Shown: in pieces, positions 11,919-19,761 of the stretch
Position numbering within the stretch: position 1 is the stretch's first letter
How the letters are laid out: the number at the start of each line of letters is the position of its first letter
Assembly (NCBI GenBank): GCA_026127925.1
Contig: JAJSLM010000001.1
Coordinates: 62,001 to 126,000, forward strand
Source: Thermoplasmatales archaeon
GTDB taxonomy: Archaea; Thermoplasmatota; Thermoplasmata; Thermoplasmatales; Thermoplasmataceae
Direction: 5' to 3'
DNA length: 64,000 nucleotides
Notes under the pieces: model-generated
What the model was told of the DNA's origin: nothing
What the model saw: the letters and a program-made list of their open reading frames with translations, nothing else
Database searches by the model: none
Position numbers and translations under genes: made by a program

Positions 11919-13571
11919 CTAGGAATGTGTAAAGTAGGCAATTCCTGGTGAAATCACGTTAACATACCCATATCTTTCGAGCTGGCAAAAGCCAAAAAAC
12001 GTTTTTCCATGGGGTTCCATAATCCCGATGTCTTTCGTGCCGTCAGGTTTCAGAACTTCAAACTGAACGCCATTTTCTGGTGACCATTGCAATATTTTGG
12101 CGTTCTTTATTGGATCGTTCCCAACATAAACCGCGTTTTCATTCTCTCTTTTCACGTTGCAGAGATCTTTGAGCCTAACGACGGAAGATTCATCAACAGT
12201 TTTCCAATCTGATGAGGGAACATAAACATCCGCATTTTGGGGGATGGTGTATTCTCTGGTTCCAAGAGATTTGTTGGATGGATGATTTGGTATCTTTGTA
12301 GTTATTTCCTTCGTATTGCTTATATGGAGTCTGAGTGGATTTGGCACAAAAAACAATCTTGGAGTCTCGTAATCCGCGATGTTCTTATTCATGGAATTAA
12401 ATATTTCAATGGAAAACTCAGCATCTATCTCTCTCATACCTGATTCTATCCAGTACCTCCTGAATGTTTCCGGTTTGAATCCGCGCTTTCTAAACGTCAT
12501 GATAGTTGCGAGTTTTATGTCATCCCATCCAGAGTAAAGGCCACTTTTTATCCCCTTTTTAATGATCGACGTCTTCAAAACAAACCCTGGGAACTTTACG
12601 AGCCCATAGTGATAGTATTCAGGAATTTTCCAGGAATTATAGTTGAATATGTACAGCTGCCTGTAGGTATTGTTGAGGTGGTCTTTTCCCCTTATCACAT
12701 GCGTAAGGCCCAGTAGATGATCATCGATGGCAACTGAAAAGTTCATTGTAGGGTAGAAAATGAAATCCTTTCCCACTCGTGGGTGTGCTGTCTGAACAAT
12801 CCTGAAAGCTATCCAGTCCCTGATAGCAGGATTCGGGTGGTTAAGATCGGTCTTAATGACAAGGACAGCCTCTCCCTTTTTGAACTTCCCAGATAGAATT
12901 TTATCAAAGAGTTCCAGGTTTTCGCTGGCACTTGTGTTCCTGTGAGGACACGCGATAGATTTCAGAAGTTTGGCCTTGAAATCACTCTGTTCGCATGTGC
13001 AGATGTAGGCATGGTCCTCGCTCAGGAGTCTTCTGGCTTCTGCGTAATACAGGTCAAACCTGTCTGACTGTATAACGATCTTATCGAAGTTTACGCCGAG
13101 CCACTCGAGGTCTTTTGGTATCTGATCATACGCAATGGGATCGATATTTTCCGGATTTGTGTCTTCTATTCTCAATATGAGCGAGCCACCGTAACGTTTT
13201 ACGTACTCATCGTTTAGTATTGCCATTCTGGAATGGCCTATGTGAAGTGGTCCGGAAGGGGATGGAGCCATTCGCATGACCACCTTTCCTTGAACATTTT
13301 CAAGATCTGGAAGGCGATGCTCCTGTACCCTCTTTTCTTTTACAAGAAATTCCGGATAGCGATCCTGAATGATCGTCTTGATCTGATCAAATGAAAGGGA
13401 ATTGATCTCCTTTACTATTTCCGAGACCTTTGAAGCGACACCTTTTGTATCTTTTCTAAGTTCGGGATTTTCAGCAAGTATTTTGCCAATCACGGCTCCT
13501 ATTTCCGCCGTTCCATTATGCTGGTATGCGTTTTTTAAAGCGTGTTTCCTGATCTCATTATCTAGATCCAT
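11919..13571 (-). CDS. gltX: Glutamyl-tRNA synthetase (archaeal type)
   Basis: A 550-residue class I synthetase of the archaeal/eukaryotic GluRS-GlnRS branch. The HIGH motif is intact in PSGPLHIGHSR (His110-His113), and the KMSKS counterpart is LKTSIIKKG. An N-terminal helical extension of about 90 residues precedes the Rossmann domain, and the C-terminal half is the beta-barrel anticodon-binding type seen in archaea. In archaea lacking GlnRS it charges both tRNA-Glu and tRNA-Gln, with GatDE correcting the latter. It overlaps the upstream Nog1-like GTPase gene by 10 nt. tRNA-Glu(TTC) also lies in this window. Confidence 0.95.
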   Translation of the reverse strand: MDLDNEIRKHALKNAYQHNGTAEIGAVIGKILAENPELRKDTKGVASKVSEIVKEINSLSFDQIKTIIQDRYPEFLVKEKRVQEHRLPDLENVQGKVVMRMAPSPSGPLHIGHSRMAILNDEYVKRYGGSLILRIEDTNPENIDPIAYDQIPKDLEWLGVNFDKIVIQSDRFDLYYAEARRLLSEDHAYICTCEQSDFKAKLLKSIACPHRNTSASENLELFDKILSGKFKKGEAVLVIKTDLNHPNPAIRDWIAFRIVQTAHPRVGKDFIFYPTMNFSVAIDDHLLGLTHVIRGKDHLNNTYRQLYIFNYNSWKIPEYYHYGLVKFPGFVLKTSIIKKGIKSGLYSGWDDIKLATIMTFRKRGFKPETFRRYWIESGMREIDAEFSIEIFNSMNKNIADYETPRLFFVPNPLRLHISNTKEITTKIPNHPSNKSLGTREYTIPQNADVYVPSSDWKTVDESSVVRLKDLCNVKRENENAVYVGNDPIKNAKILQWSPENGVQFEVLKPDGTKDIGIMEPHGKTFFGFCQLERYGYVNVISPGIAYFTHS

Positions 13572-14536
13572 CTTGAATCACTGTTTATCTTGTTGAGCAT
13601 AATCTCCTTAAGTTCTTCGATGCCTTCTCCGGTCAAACACGATATCTGAATATCTTCCTTCTTTTCCTGCTTTATGTCACATTTGCTCTGTGCTCGAATT
13701 ATTGGGATCTTAAAATTACTCTTTATTTCGTTGTAAACATTTTCCTGTTCCTGGCTGCTGTATCCAGATGAACCAGAGTGATCAAACAGAAAGATGAGTA
13801 TACCCTCCAGATCCTGAAGGCATAGTATGGATTTTCTCTCCATCTCATTTCTAGATTTCATTGGCCTGTCAAGAATTCCTGGTGTATCGATGATCTGAAT
13901 CCCGCGATTCCCAATATTCATGTATCCTATAAACAGGCTCTGGGTTGTAAATGGGTAAGGGGCTATTATCGGAGAGCTTCCCGTAAGTTTAGAAAGAAGG
14001 GAAGTTTTTCCAACGTTTGGTAATCCTGCTACAATGAATGTCGGATAATCCATTTTGATGTCTGGTATTTCTTTAATTTTCGTTCTACATTCTGCAAGGA
14101 ATGTGAGGTCCTTGTCTAGGTCCTTGACTATGGAGGCAAACCTTCCGTAGAATTCCTTAAGATCCTTGTTAAGTTCCTGTACCGTTTTCCTTTTCTTTGA
14201 ACTCTTTATCTTAAGATTCGCAAGTTCAACGATCTTATCTGATGCCCACTGAACGTGACCGAGGCTGATCTTGTATTGGTCGAGGTCAATCATCAGTCCT
14301 ATCATGCCTCTGTAGAATGGATAAAGGCTGTTCAAGCTGGGGAATTTGCTAATGAGCTTCCTGAAATATGCCGTGGAAACACTTTCCACGGTTGATATCT
14401 TGTCTATGACCTCACTCTTTATTTTTTTTATAAAATCAGGGAAATAAGGCTCCGAGATTTTAGAGGACTTCAGTAATGCTTTGTCGATTATTTCCTGCGG
14501 TCTCAACACAGTTGGTATTCTTGAAAATGCACTCAT
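13562..14536 (-). CDS. Nog1-family GTPase
   Basis: A 324-residue OBG/Nog1-type GTPase. G1 is GLPNVGKTS (171-179), G3 is DTPG (217-220), the G4 position reads SKCD rather than NKxD, and G5 is SCLTGEG. The N-terminal about 160 residues, with YFRKLISKFPSLNSLYPFY and the following helices, match the Nog1 N-terminal helical bundle. Nog1 proteins act in large ribosomal subunit assembly. The gene sits in a tight operon: 3 nt after a DUF1059 gene and overlapping gltX by 10 nt, all translation-linked. Confidence 0.88.
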   Translation of the reverse strand: MSAFSRIPTVLRPQEIIDKALLKSSKISEPYFPDFIKKIKSEVIDKISTVESVSTAYFRKLISKFPSLNSLYPFYRGMIGLMIDLDQYKISLGHVQWASDKIVELANLKIKSSKKRKTVQELNKDLKEFYGRFASIVKDLDKDLTFLAECRTKIKEIPDIKMDYPTFIVAGLPNVGKTSLLSKLTGSSPIIAPYPFTTQSLFIGYMNIGNRGIQIIDTPGILDRPMKSRNEMERKSILCLQDLEGILIFLFDHSGSSGYSSQEQENVYNEIKSNFKIPIIRAQSKCDIKQEKKEDIQISCLTGEGIEELKEIMLNKINSDSRWI

Positions 14537-14539
14537 AAA

Positions 14540-14722
14540 CTATGATATTTCCTTAATGGCATTTTTTACTTTTTCAGTCATCGCATCAGTAAAGTCCCAC
14601 ACGTTGTGCGCATACCTCAAATGAATCTTGAACATAGGAAGTATGTCCTCAGCTCTCCCCTCTTCAAGAACATAAGAGCATTGATAGCCCAGATCTGAAC
14701 ATTTGCATTGATATTTTGCCAT
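14540..14722 (-). CDS. DUF1059 small metal-binding protein
   Basis: A 60-residue protein with cysteines in KCSDLGYQC followed by a helix carrying HLRYAHNVWDF. The Cys-x-Cys...Cys and His arrangement is that of DUF1059, predicted small metal-binding proteins common in archaea and bacteria. It heads the operon with the Nog1-like GTPase and gltX. Its biochemical role is unknown. Confidence 0.8.
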   Translation of the reverse strand: MAKYQCKCSDLGYQCSYVLEEGRAEDILPMFKIHLRYAHNVWDFTDAMTEKVKNAIKEIS

Positions 14723-14794
14723 AAGAGAATATGCTATCTAGGTTTAAAAAGATGTCAGGCTAAAGTTGAAATGCTAAAAAATAAGGAACATTAT

Positions 14795-15043
14795 TTATTC
14801 TGGAGCCTTGAGAAAACTTGGAAATTTCCTCAATATAACTATCTCTCCAACTGCCCTTATCCACCTGTAGGGTATGCTTATTGCTGACCCACCCTCTACG
14901 AGCTGAGGATTTGGCGATTCAACATAAAGACCGTAAATGTTTTGTTGCTCTAGATCGAGTATTAAATCGGAAACGTCCCCCACTAAAATACCTTTGTCCG
15001 TATAAACAGGCAAGCCAAATAGTTCAGTCACTTCTGTCATCAT
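14795..15043 (-). CDS. PRC-barrel domain protein
   Basis: An 82-residue protein with the PRC-barrel plan: LFGLPVYTDKGILVGDVSDLILDLE, then a YGLYVE strand and a final basic IPYRWIRAVGEIVIL segment. Stand-alone PRC-barrel proteins are frequent in euryarchaea. Some associate with RNA or with the cell-division machinery (CdpB-type proteins), others with photosynthetic or RimM systems in bacteria. Its position 72 nt upstream of the DUF1059-Nog1-GluRS operon, on the same strand, gives no firm clue to role. Confidence 0.8.
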   Translation of the reverse strand: MMTEVTELFGLPVYTDKGILVGDVSDLILDLEQQNIYGLYVESPNPQLVEGGSAISIPYRWIRAVGEIVILRKFPSFLKAPE

Positions 15044-15354
15044 AGTACAGAGTAAACATTTATTAAGATATAAATTAAACGGTCATGTCTATGTCGGACA
15101 TCAATATATTTATTCTGTGATAGCGTAAAAGAAGTAGATTAAAATATTAGCAATAATTAATAATCCGAATGTGAATTTAAGGAATTATTCAAGACGTTTA
15201 AATTCCGTGAAAGGTGCGAAATTCAGTTTAAAAATAGAACGAGAAAGAATTCACTAAATAATTAACTTCTTACAAGAAATTATGTAAAATATGCAAACAG
15301 CAGATAACCACATATCAATTGCACATGCGCTGTGGGCAGGAAGTGGATATGAAA
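15044..15354. other. Intergenic stretch, AT-rich, no gene seen
   Basis: About 310 bases without a convincing reading frame. It holds the promoter region of the PRC-barrel gene and the 3' flank of the DsrE gene. An 11-bp perfect palindrome ATGTCGGACAT occurs at 15091-15101, just before an AT-rich TATA-like stretch (15104-15111). It could be a small operator, but such a short palindrome can arise by chance. Confidence 0.4.
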
Positions 15355-15672
15355 TTAGAGGACCAGATACATATAACCTTCCTGCTTTCTTTTAATTATT
15401 TCCTTCAGACTCGCGGGAACATAAACTACGCCTTCTGCAAGTTCATCTTTTTCTATGTTTCTAGCCTGCATCGATGTTCCGCATGCTACAACTTGAACTT
15501 TTTTATTTTCAAGCATGCTTCTTATTCTATTCTTTTGAGTCGTCGCTGCAATTCCTCCGTTAAGATATACTACCTCAACAAGTTCCGTTTCTGGCATTTC
15601 TGACAGATGTTCAGCGGCAGTTATGGACATAGGTATCTTATCTTCTGAATCTACGGATAAAATTATTTTCAT
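15355..15672 (-). CDS. DsrE-family protein
   Basis: A 105-residue DsrE/DsrF-like protein. It starts with the strand MKIILSVDSED, followed by a helix, the strand VEVVYLNGGIA, a helix with LENKKVQVVACGTSMQAR and a final VPASLKEIIKRKQEGYMYL. The cysteine in VVACGTSM is at the position that carries sulfur in DsrE/TusD-type relay proteins. ATG at 15672 gives the family-standard start; a longer frame from 15696 would add eight unlikely residues. Substrate and partners are unknown; the TusA-like gene 3.5 kb away could be a functional relative. Confidence 0.78.
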   Translation of the reverse strand: MKIILSVDSEDKIPMSITAAEHLSEMPETELVEVVYLNGGIAATTQKNRIRSMLENKKVQVVACGTSMQARNIEKDELAEGVVYVPASLKEIIKRKQEGYMYLVL

Positions 15673-15696
15673 ACTAGTCACGCCATTTCCAATCAT

Positions 15697-16101
15697 AATA
15701 AGTAATCGCGGTTATTTAAAGGATTTTTTATTGTAGAGCTGAAATTATGTATAATTTTATCAATTATTGGTATGGATATCATCAATTGCAAATTTAAGAG
15801 GAATTATGAATTCATTCCAGGCCTCAAGAAGGGGCTGAACTCATGCGTAAGAATAGCATAATAGTGTAATGATAATGTCTAACAGGACCTCCATATATTC
15901 ACAATAGCGATAACTGTCGGGTCTTCCATGTAGCGTTGTTTAAAAGTAAACGAATCTGCAACGGTGTGTTACCGCCTCGCTGAATTGTGATCCCAGAATA
16001 CATAGAATTGATGTTGATCTTTACTTTTTGGTCCCTTAAGCATCCCATCAAAGTCTCTCCTAAAGTAAAATTTAATATTTTCATTTACGCTAGCTTATGT
16101 T
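15697..16101. other. Gap with only doubtful short reading frames
   Basis: This AT-rich stretch has no gene I can support. A 61-codon minus-strand frame (15899-16084) and a 29-codon plus-strand frame near 15772 show no recognisable domain and have poor start signals. Given the broken transposase 600 bp downstream, decayed mobile DNA is plausible. The last 40 bases include a TATA-like TTTAATATTT near 16070 that could serve the short genes that follow. Confidence 0.35.
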
Positions 16102-16170
16102 ATGCACATAGAACATTCTCCACCAAAACCCTATAGACGTTCTAAAAAGACGGGAACGAAGGGGTGCTAA
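16102..16170 (+). CDS. Possible 22-residue basic small protein
   Basis: A 22-codon frame (MHIEHSPPKPYRRSKKTGTK plus two residues) runs from ATG 16102 to TAA 16168-16170. A TATA-like element lies about 28-30 bp upstream of the ATG, the spacing for a leaderless transcript, and the next gene starts only 4 nt after the stop. The peptide is strongly basic and proline-rich. It could be a real micro-protein, a leader for the membrane protein downstream, or chance. No homology is claimed. Confidence 0.3.
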   Translation: MHIEHSPPKPYRRSKKTGTKGC

Positions 16171-16174
16171 TGGA

Positions 16175-16420
16175 ATGAGCAAATATATAGATAATCTAAG
16201 CCTATTAGCGATGGGATTCGCATTTGCATCTATTTGCACAGGTGCGTTTGGGAGCGTAATTTTATCTGCATACGGATCAACAATGGAAAACACATTCTTT
16301 ATTTTCGGCATTTTCTTTTTTCTAATATTTTCACTTGCAGCGGTCATACTCCATAATATGAAGGATTCTAACGAGTCAAAGGAGCAAAAAGGAAAAGAGA
16401 AAAACCATGGAGAAATATGA
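16175..16420 (+). CDS. Small two-TM membrane protein, unknown
   Basis: An 81-residue predicted membrane protein: two hydrophobic helices (about 8-33 and 40-62) followed by a charged lysine/glutamate-rich tail (NESKEQKGKEKNHGE). I recognise no family. It sits just after a possible 22-codon frame and before a decayed transposase, in a region of low gene density. The clear two-helix plus polar-tail pattern argues that it is a real gene, but it could also be a fragment. Confidence 0.5.
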   Translation: MSKYIDNLSLLAMGFAFASICTGAFGSVILSAYGSTMENTFFIFGIFFFLIFSLAAVILHNMKDSNESKEQKGKEKNHGEI

Positions 16421-16683
16421 GGAATAATGTACTGGAGCAGTCGGTTAAAATGGGAACGAAGAACAACCAGAATTTCGTTCAGCTTCCCTTCGATACATTG
16501 ATCCATCAGATCATCTTGTCGGCTTTAGATCATATTTCCTGCAGAGATCTGCGACGGATATGGTACTGCTCATCCCCTCCAGGACGATCTTCCCATTCTT
16601 AGGTGTGTATACTCTGTTTTCTGCCATTTACGAGGCATGAAACAACATGGACATAATTAATTTCGTATTTTATTCAGAGATGC

Positions 16684-16981
16684 GTGAAACATTTCAATCT
16701 GGATCACTTTTATTCCGGCGAAAATGCACAAAAATCAACCGGCGATTACAACATGCTTTTCACATACATGTTCCTGAATCTTCTTTCACTGTATCTTCAC
16801 TTCCAGATTCTGAACATGATCGATTGGAAATACAGTGTGAGGGATGTTTTTCTCATACTGTCAAGAATCAAGATCTAAAGGATGGAGAAAGGAGACATTA
16901 TGAGCGAGGCACCAAAAAAAAGCGAAAGACCTTGTGGCGGATCTGAAGATTGATCTTGACATGTTATGTAAAAAAGCTTGA
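16684..16981 (+). pseudogene. Degenerate DDE transposase, C-terminal remnant
   Basis: The frame from 16684 reads like a C-terminal helical domain of an IS4/IS1634-type transposase (FNLDHFYSGENAQKSTGDYN, then helices ending SVRDVFLILSRIKI). It meets an in-frame TAA at 16876-16878 and continues in the same frame as RMEKGDIMSEAPKKSER. After an indel near 16930 it resumes in another frame as LVADLKIDLDMLCKK before a stop at 16979-16981. One nonsense and one frameshift mark it as dead. Scraps further upstream (16417-16600) may belong to the same element. Confidence 0.6.
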
Positions 16982-17222
16982 ATTAAGGTTTAAATTTACG
17001 TTAACCCTGGATCGTTTATCACTGATGGTGTACTGAATTTGCAGTTAAACTGAGTACGCCCACAGAGGGTTATTGTTATCGTTTTCAGGAACACAAAATG
17101 CGAGAGGGCTGTGTTCCACTGTTGTTTTAAGCGAATAATTCACTAACTTTTTATTGTAAAATTCTATTCATAATTCTTTACCTCAAGTAAAGCTAATATA
17201 GACACAGGCAATTATATTTCAT

Positions 17223-17450
17223 ATGGTTAAAAAGGTTAAGATTAGTTCAAAAGGGCAGATCACACTTCCTAAAGATTTGAGGGATAAATACCACCTGAGC
17301 TATGGAGATAGCGTTATTGTATCATATTCTGAAGAAGGCATTGTTATCAGACATGCGAAGGGTACTTTGAGAGGGATATTAAAAGGCAAGGTGGACAGTG
17401 AAGGATTCGAGAAAGACATTAAAGCCCTAAGAAAAGAGTGGAAGTTGTGA
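17223..17450 (+). CDS. vapB: AbrB/MazE-type antitoxin (VapB)
   Basis: A 75-residue swapped-hairpin AbrB protein. The N-terminal KVKISSKGQITLPKDLRDKY is the classic SpoVT/AbrB DNA-binding motif, and the C-terminal tail (SEGFEKDIKALRKEW) is the toxin-binding arm. It would bind and neutralise the PIN toxin encoded directly downstream and autorepress the operon. Its TGA overlaps a GTG start of vapC by 4 nt. An AT-rich stretch lies just upstream of the ATG. Confidence 0.88.
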   Translation: MVKKVKISSKGQITLPKDLRDKYHLSYGDSVIVSYSEEGIVIRHAKGTLRGILKGKVDSEGFEKDIKALRKEWKL

Positions 17451-17848
17451 AAAACTTCATAATAGATACAGTTGGGCTAGTTAGATATTTAGAGGATAAT
17501 TTGCCAAGTCCTGCATCTGATATATTTTCTCTAGCCGAAATGGGAGAGGCTTCTATTCTGGTACCGCAGATAGTGATGGGAGAATTCATTTATATTGCGA
17601 TGAAAGGGAGGCTAAGATTGGCCGATCCGAGGGGTGCTGTCAAGCAAGTCCTAGATGAACTGAGAGGGACATCTTTTATATTCCAATCCAGTTTTCCAGA
17701 AGATGGATGGGATGTTTTTCTGTCTCTCGGTATTCCCGAACTACATGACAGGTTAATTGCCGCAGAGGCAATGACTCGAAGTTTATCACTCATTTCGAAC
17801 GATCCTGTATTTCGAAAAGTACACGGTCTCGAGGTAATTTGGGAGTAA
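17447..17848 (+). CDS. vapC: PIN-domain toxin (VapC)
   Basis: A 133-residue PIN-domain ribonuclease. Acidic residues expected in the active site are visible: Asp in FIIDT, Glu in IVMGEF, Asp in LHDRLIAAEA and Asp in ISNDP. VapC toxins cut tRNA or rRNA when released from VapB. I chose GTG 17447, which gives a GTGA overlap with vapB; GTG 17438 would add three residues. The pair is followed 25 nt later by the 3' end of tRNA-Leu(CAA) on the other strand, next to decayed mobile DNA, and so looks like an accessory insertion. Confidence 0.87.
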   Translation: MKNFIIDTVGLVRYLEDNLPSPASDIFSLAEMGEASILVPQIVMGEFIYIAMKGRLRLADPRGAVKQVLDELRGTSFIFQSSFPEDGWDVFLSLGIPELHDRLIAAEAMTRSLSLISNDPVFRKVHGLEVIWE

Positions 17849-17872
17849 GATTTAAACAATTTAATATAAATA

Positions 17873-17957
17873 TGCGGAGGGCCGGATTCGAACCGGCGGA
17901 TCCCTACGGAAACAGATCTTGAGTCTGTCGCCTTTAACCTGGCTCGGCAACCTCCGC
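17873..17957 (-). tRNA. tRNA-Leu(CAA)
   Basis: An 85-nt class II tRNA. The acceptor stem pairs GCGGAGG with CCTCCGC, the anticodon loop CTCAAGA gives anticodon CAA, the variable arm is long as required for leucine, and the T arm is GCCGG-TTCGAAT-CCGGC. No intron and no encoded CCA are seen; the discriminator base is A. Confidence 0.95.
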
Positions 17958-18040
17958 TTACCCCGTTAACGCCTTTACATTTAATTTTAGTATGTTTATA
18001 GGAGGAAAAGTTGATTACAGGTAGAAATATACATAAAGTG

Positions 18041-18048
18041 ATATAAAC
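18041..18048 (+). promoter_or_regulatory. TATA-like box upstream of pcc1
   Basis: ATATAAAC stands about 20-25 bp before the first Pcc1-like codons. This is the distance from an archaeal TATA box to a transcription start, so the transcript would begin almost at the coding region, as in leaderless genes. Its position argues that translation starts near 18059-18070. Confidence 0.4.
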
Positions 18049-18064
18049 GGTTCCGGAAATAGAC

Positions 18065-18274
18065 ATTGAACTTAAAATCGAATGTGCAAAGGATGATGCT
18101 GAGAAGTTATACAAAACACTTCAGCCTGACAACCCTGATACGATATCTATGGATATGGTTGAAGATGGACTATTGATAAAAATAATAAGGCTTAAAGTCA
18201 CTTCCCTGTATAACGTTGTTGATGATGTTCTTAGGAATTATGAGGTTTACGAAAATATAAGGAAAAAAGAGTGA
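18065..18274 (+). CDS. pcc1: KEOPS complex Pcc1-like subunit, non-canonical start
   Basis: The frame reads IELKIECAKDDAEKLYKTLQ ... IRLKVTSLYNVVDDVLRNYE ... and ends TGA at 18272-18274. Strand-helix-strand-strand-helix order and the motif of a hydrophobic strand followed by TSLYNVVDDVLRNY are those of Pcc1, the dimerising subunit of KEOPS that makes t6A37 on tRNA. An in-frame TAA at 18038-18043 bounds the frame upstream, and no ATG, GTG or TTG occurs before the conserved region; only ATA (18059) or ATT (18065) are near. Sua5, which supplies the threonylcarbamoyl-AMP substrate, is encoded at 41003. The start coordinate is therefore tentative. Confidence 0.72.
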   Translation: MELKIECAKDDAEKLYKTLQPDNPDTISMDMVEDGLLIKIIRLKVTSLYNVVDDVLRNYEVYENIRKKE

Positions 18275-18302
18275 GTTATCTTGTTGTAACCCAAGTGATA
18301 GT

Positions 18303-19256
18303 TCACTCAACTTCCTCTATGTTTAGAGAAAGTTTTTCTGTTATCTCCTTATATCTGTTCCTTATCGTTACTTCAGTAACACCGGCAACATCGGCCACAG
18401 ACCTCTGTGTTCGCCTTTCCTGTGACATTAGTGCAGCTATGTATATTGCTGCGGCTGCTACACCAGTTGGACCTTTGCCTGAGGTGAGGTCATTGTCTTC
18501 GGCCATCTTAAGAATCTCCGTAGCTTTTTTCCTGGCTTCCATGGATAGCTTCAACTTGCTGCAGAACCTGTTAACGTAGTCCTCAGGTTTTGATGGCATT
18601 ATGTTGAGTTTGAGATATCTGCTCATTATCCTGTATGTTCTACCTATCTCTTTTTTCTTAACCCTAGTAACACTCGCTATTTCATCCAGCGTTCTTGGCA
18701 CGTTAGTGATCCTGCATGCTGCGTAAATTGAGCCAGCAACAACACCTTCGATGCTTCTTCCTCTAATCATGTTCTGTTTTACTGCCTTTCTGTATATTAC
18801 GGCTGCGGTCTCTCTTACATCCTGAGGAATACTCAAATTTGAAGACATTCTTTCAAGCTCCTGAAGAGCCTGTGACAGATTTCTCTCTGCAGCATTTGAA
18901 ACCTTTATTCTTTTCTGCCACTTTCTTAGTCTGTAAAGTTGTGCTCTATTTCGAGTAGGGATAGATTTTCCAAACGAATCTTTATTTTTCCATGATATGT
19001 CTGTTGAAAGTCCCTTATCGTGTATTGTGTATGTCATTGGCGATCCAGTTCGTGCGCGGCTTTCAGTCTGTTCAGAATCGAACGCTCGCCACTCCGGACC
19101 CTGATCGATATAACTCTCATCAATAACAAGACCGCAATTTTTGCAAATTAGCTCACCACGCTCGTAATCTCTTACTAATTGCGTGGATCCACACTCAGGA
19201 CACTTTTCTATTTCCTCTATGTTTTTCTTCTTTTGCTCATTTTCCATTTTTATCAC
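18303..19256 (-). CDS. tfb: Transcription initiation factor TFB (copy 1)
   Basis: A 317-residue TFIIB homologue. The zinc ribbon has Cys19, Cys22, Cys38 and Cys41; next come the B-reader/B-linker region ([11 protein letters not shown]) and two cyclin folds, the second with the typical [18 protein letters not shown]. It bridges TBP-DNA and RNA polymerase. A GTG start at 19256 directly abuts the gar1 stop; ATG 19247 is an alternative. It is in an operon with gar1, an order found in many archaea. A second TFB gene faces away 500 bp upstream. Confidence 0.95.
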   Translation of the reverse strand: MIKMENEQKKKNIEEIEKCPECGSTQLVRDYERGELICKNCGLVIDESYIDQGPEWRAFDSEQTESRARTGSPMTYTIHDKGLSTDISWKNKDSFGKSIPTRNRAQLYRLRKWQKRIKVSNAAERNLSQALQELERMSSNLSIPQDVRETAAVIYRKAVKQNMIRGRSIEGVVAGSIYAACRITNVPRTLDEIASVTRVKKKEIGRTYRIMSRYLKLNIMPSKPEDYVNRFCSKLKLSMEARKKATEILKMAEDNDLTSGKGPTGVAAAAIYIAALMSQERRTQRSVADVAGVTEVTIRNRYKEITEKLSLNIEEVE

Positions 19257-19472
19257 TTAACATCTCACACTCAGGTTGCTATAATCACTTATTTCTTCGT
19301 TGAAGTTGATCAAGGCATAAGGATTTGAAACTGGGCCAAATATTCTTGTGACAGTGCCTATTGGTCTTTTGCCACCGTCAAACACTTTAGCCTTTATTTT
19401 GATGCATCCCTTAATATGGATAACGATTTGGTTTTTCATGACATGAATAACTTCCAAGTGATCATCCTGCAT
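19257..19472 (-). CDS. gar1: Gar1-like H/ACA RNP protein
   Basis: A 71-residue beta-barrel protein with the Gar1 core: VFDGGKRPIGTVTRIFGPV followed by NPYALINF. Gar1 is part of the H/ACA ribonucleoprotein with Cbf5, Nop10 and L7Ae, which guides pseudouridylation. It lacks the glycine/arginine-rich tails of eukaryotic Gar1, as in other archaea. Its stop touches the tfb start, so the two are co-transcribed; this neighbour pair is itself strong supporting evidence. Confidence 0.85.
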   Translation of the reverse strand: MQDDHLEVIHVMKNQIVIHIKGCIKIKAKVFDGGKRPIGTVTRIFGPVSNPYALINFNEEISDYSNLSVRC

Positions 19473-19683
19473 AAACTGAATAGTAAATTCTACTATTTAA
19501 ATCATTCGTAAATCTCTTAAAAAGTTTTGCAAGCAATATATAATTACTTCTCATATCTCGGAATACAGTCCACAAGCACATAAACACAAAAAGATTGCGT
19601 AATATTTTAATTGATTTCCTACTTCGGTTATAGTAATATAAAGATTATCCCTTAAGCCATAATGCTATTTTTTGTGCACTCAC

Positions 19684-19700
19684 ATTTATATATATTATAC
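19684..19700 (+). promoter_or_regulatory. TATA element upstream of second tfb
   Basis: ATTTATATATATTATAC lies about 65-78 bp before the ATG at 19762, so the transcript would have a leader of some 40 bases. The 289-nt region between the divergent gar1-tfb operon and tfb2 must carry both promoters. A TAGGTG sequence just before the ATG may act as a ribosome binding site. Confidence 0.45.
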
Positions 19701-19761
19701 TTAGAAAAGGTTTAATACATGAAAGAATGTCCTTTTAACAATTCTTTTGTTAGGTGTATAA

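Noticed and set aside
15091-15101. Perfect 11-bp palindrome ATGTCGGACAT as an operator
   Set aside because: It is a single short copy in a gap, with no second site or linked regulator; chance cannot be excluded.
16090-16506. A 138-codon minus-strand frame opposite the small membrane protein
   Set aside because: The plus-strand frame has a clearer membrane-protein pattern and promoter; the minus frame mirrors it.
17590-18114. A 174-codon minus-strand frame
   Set aside because: It overlaps vapC, tRNA-Leu and the pcc1 start and has no recognisable protein pattern; it is a shadow.
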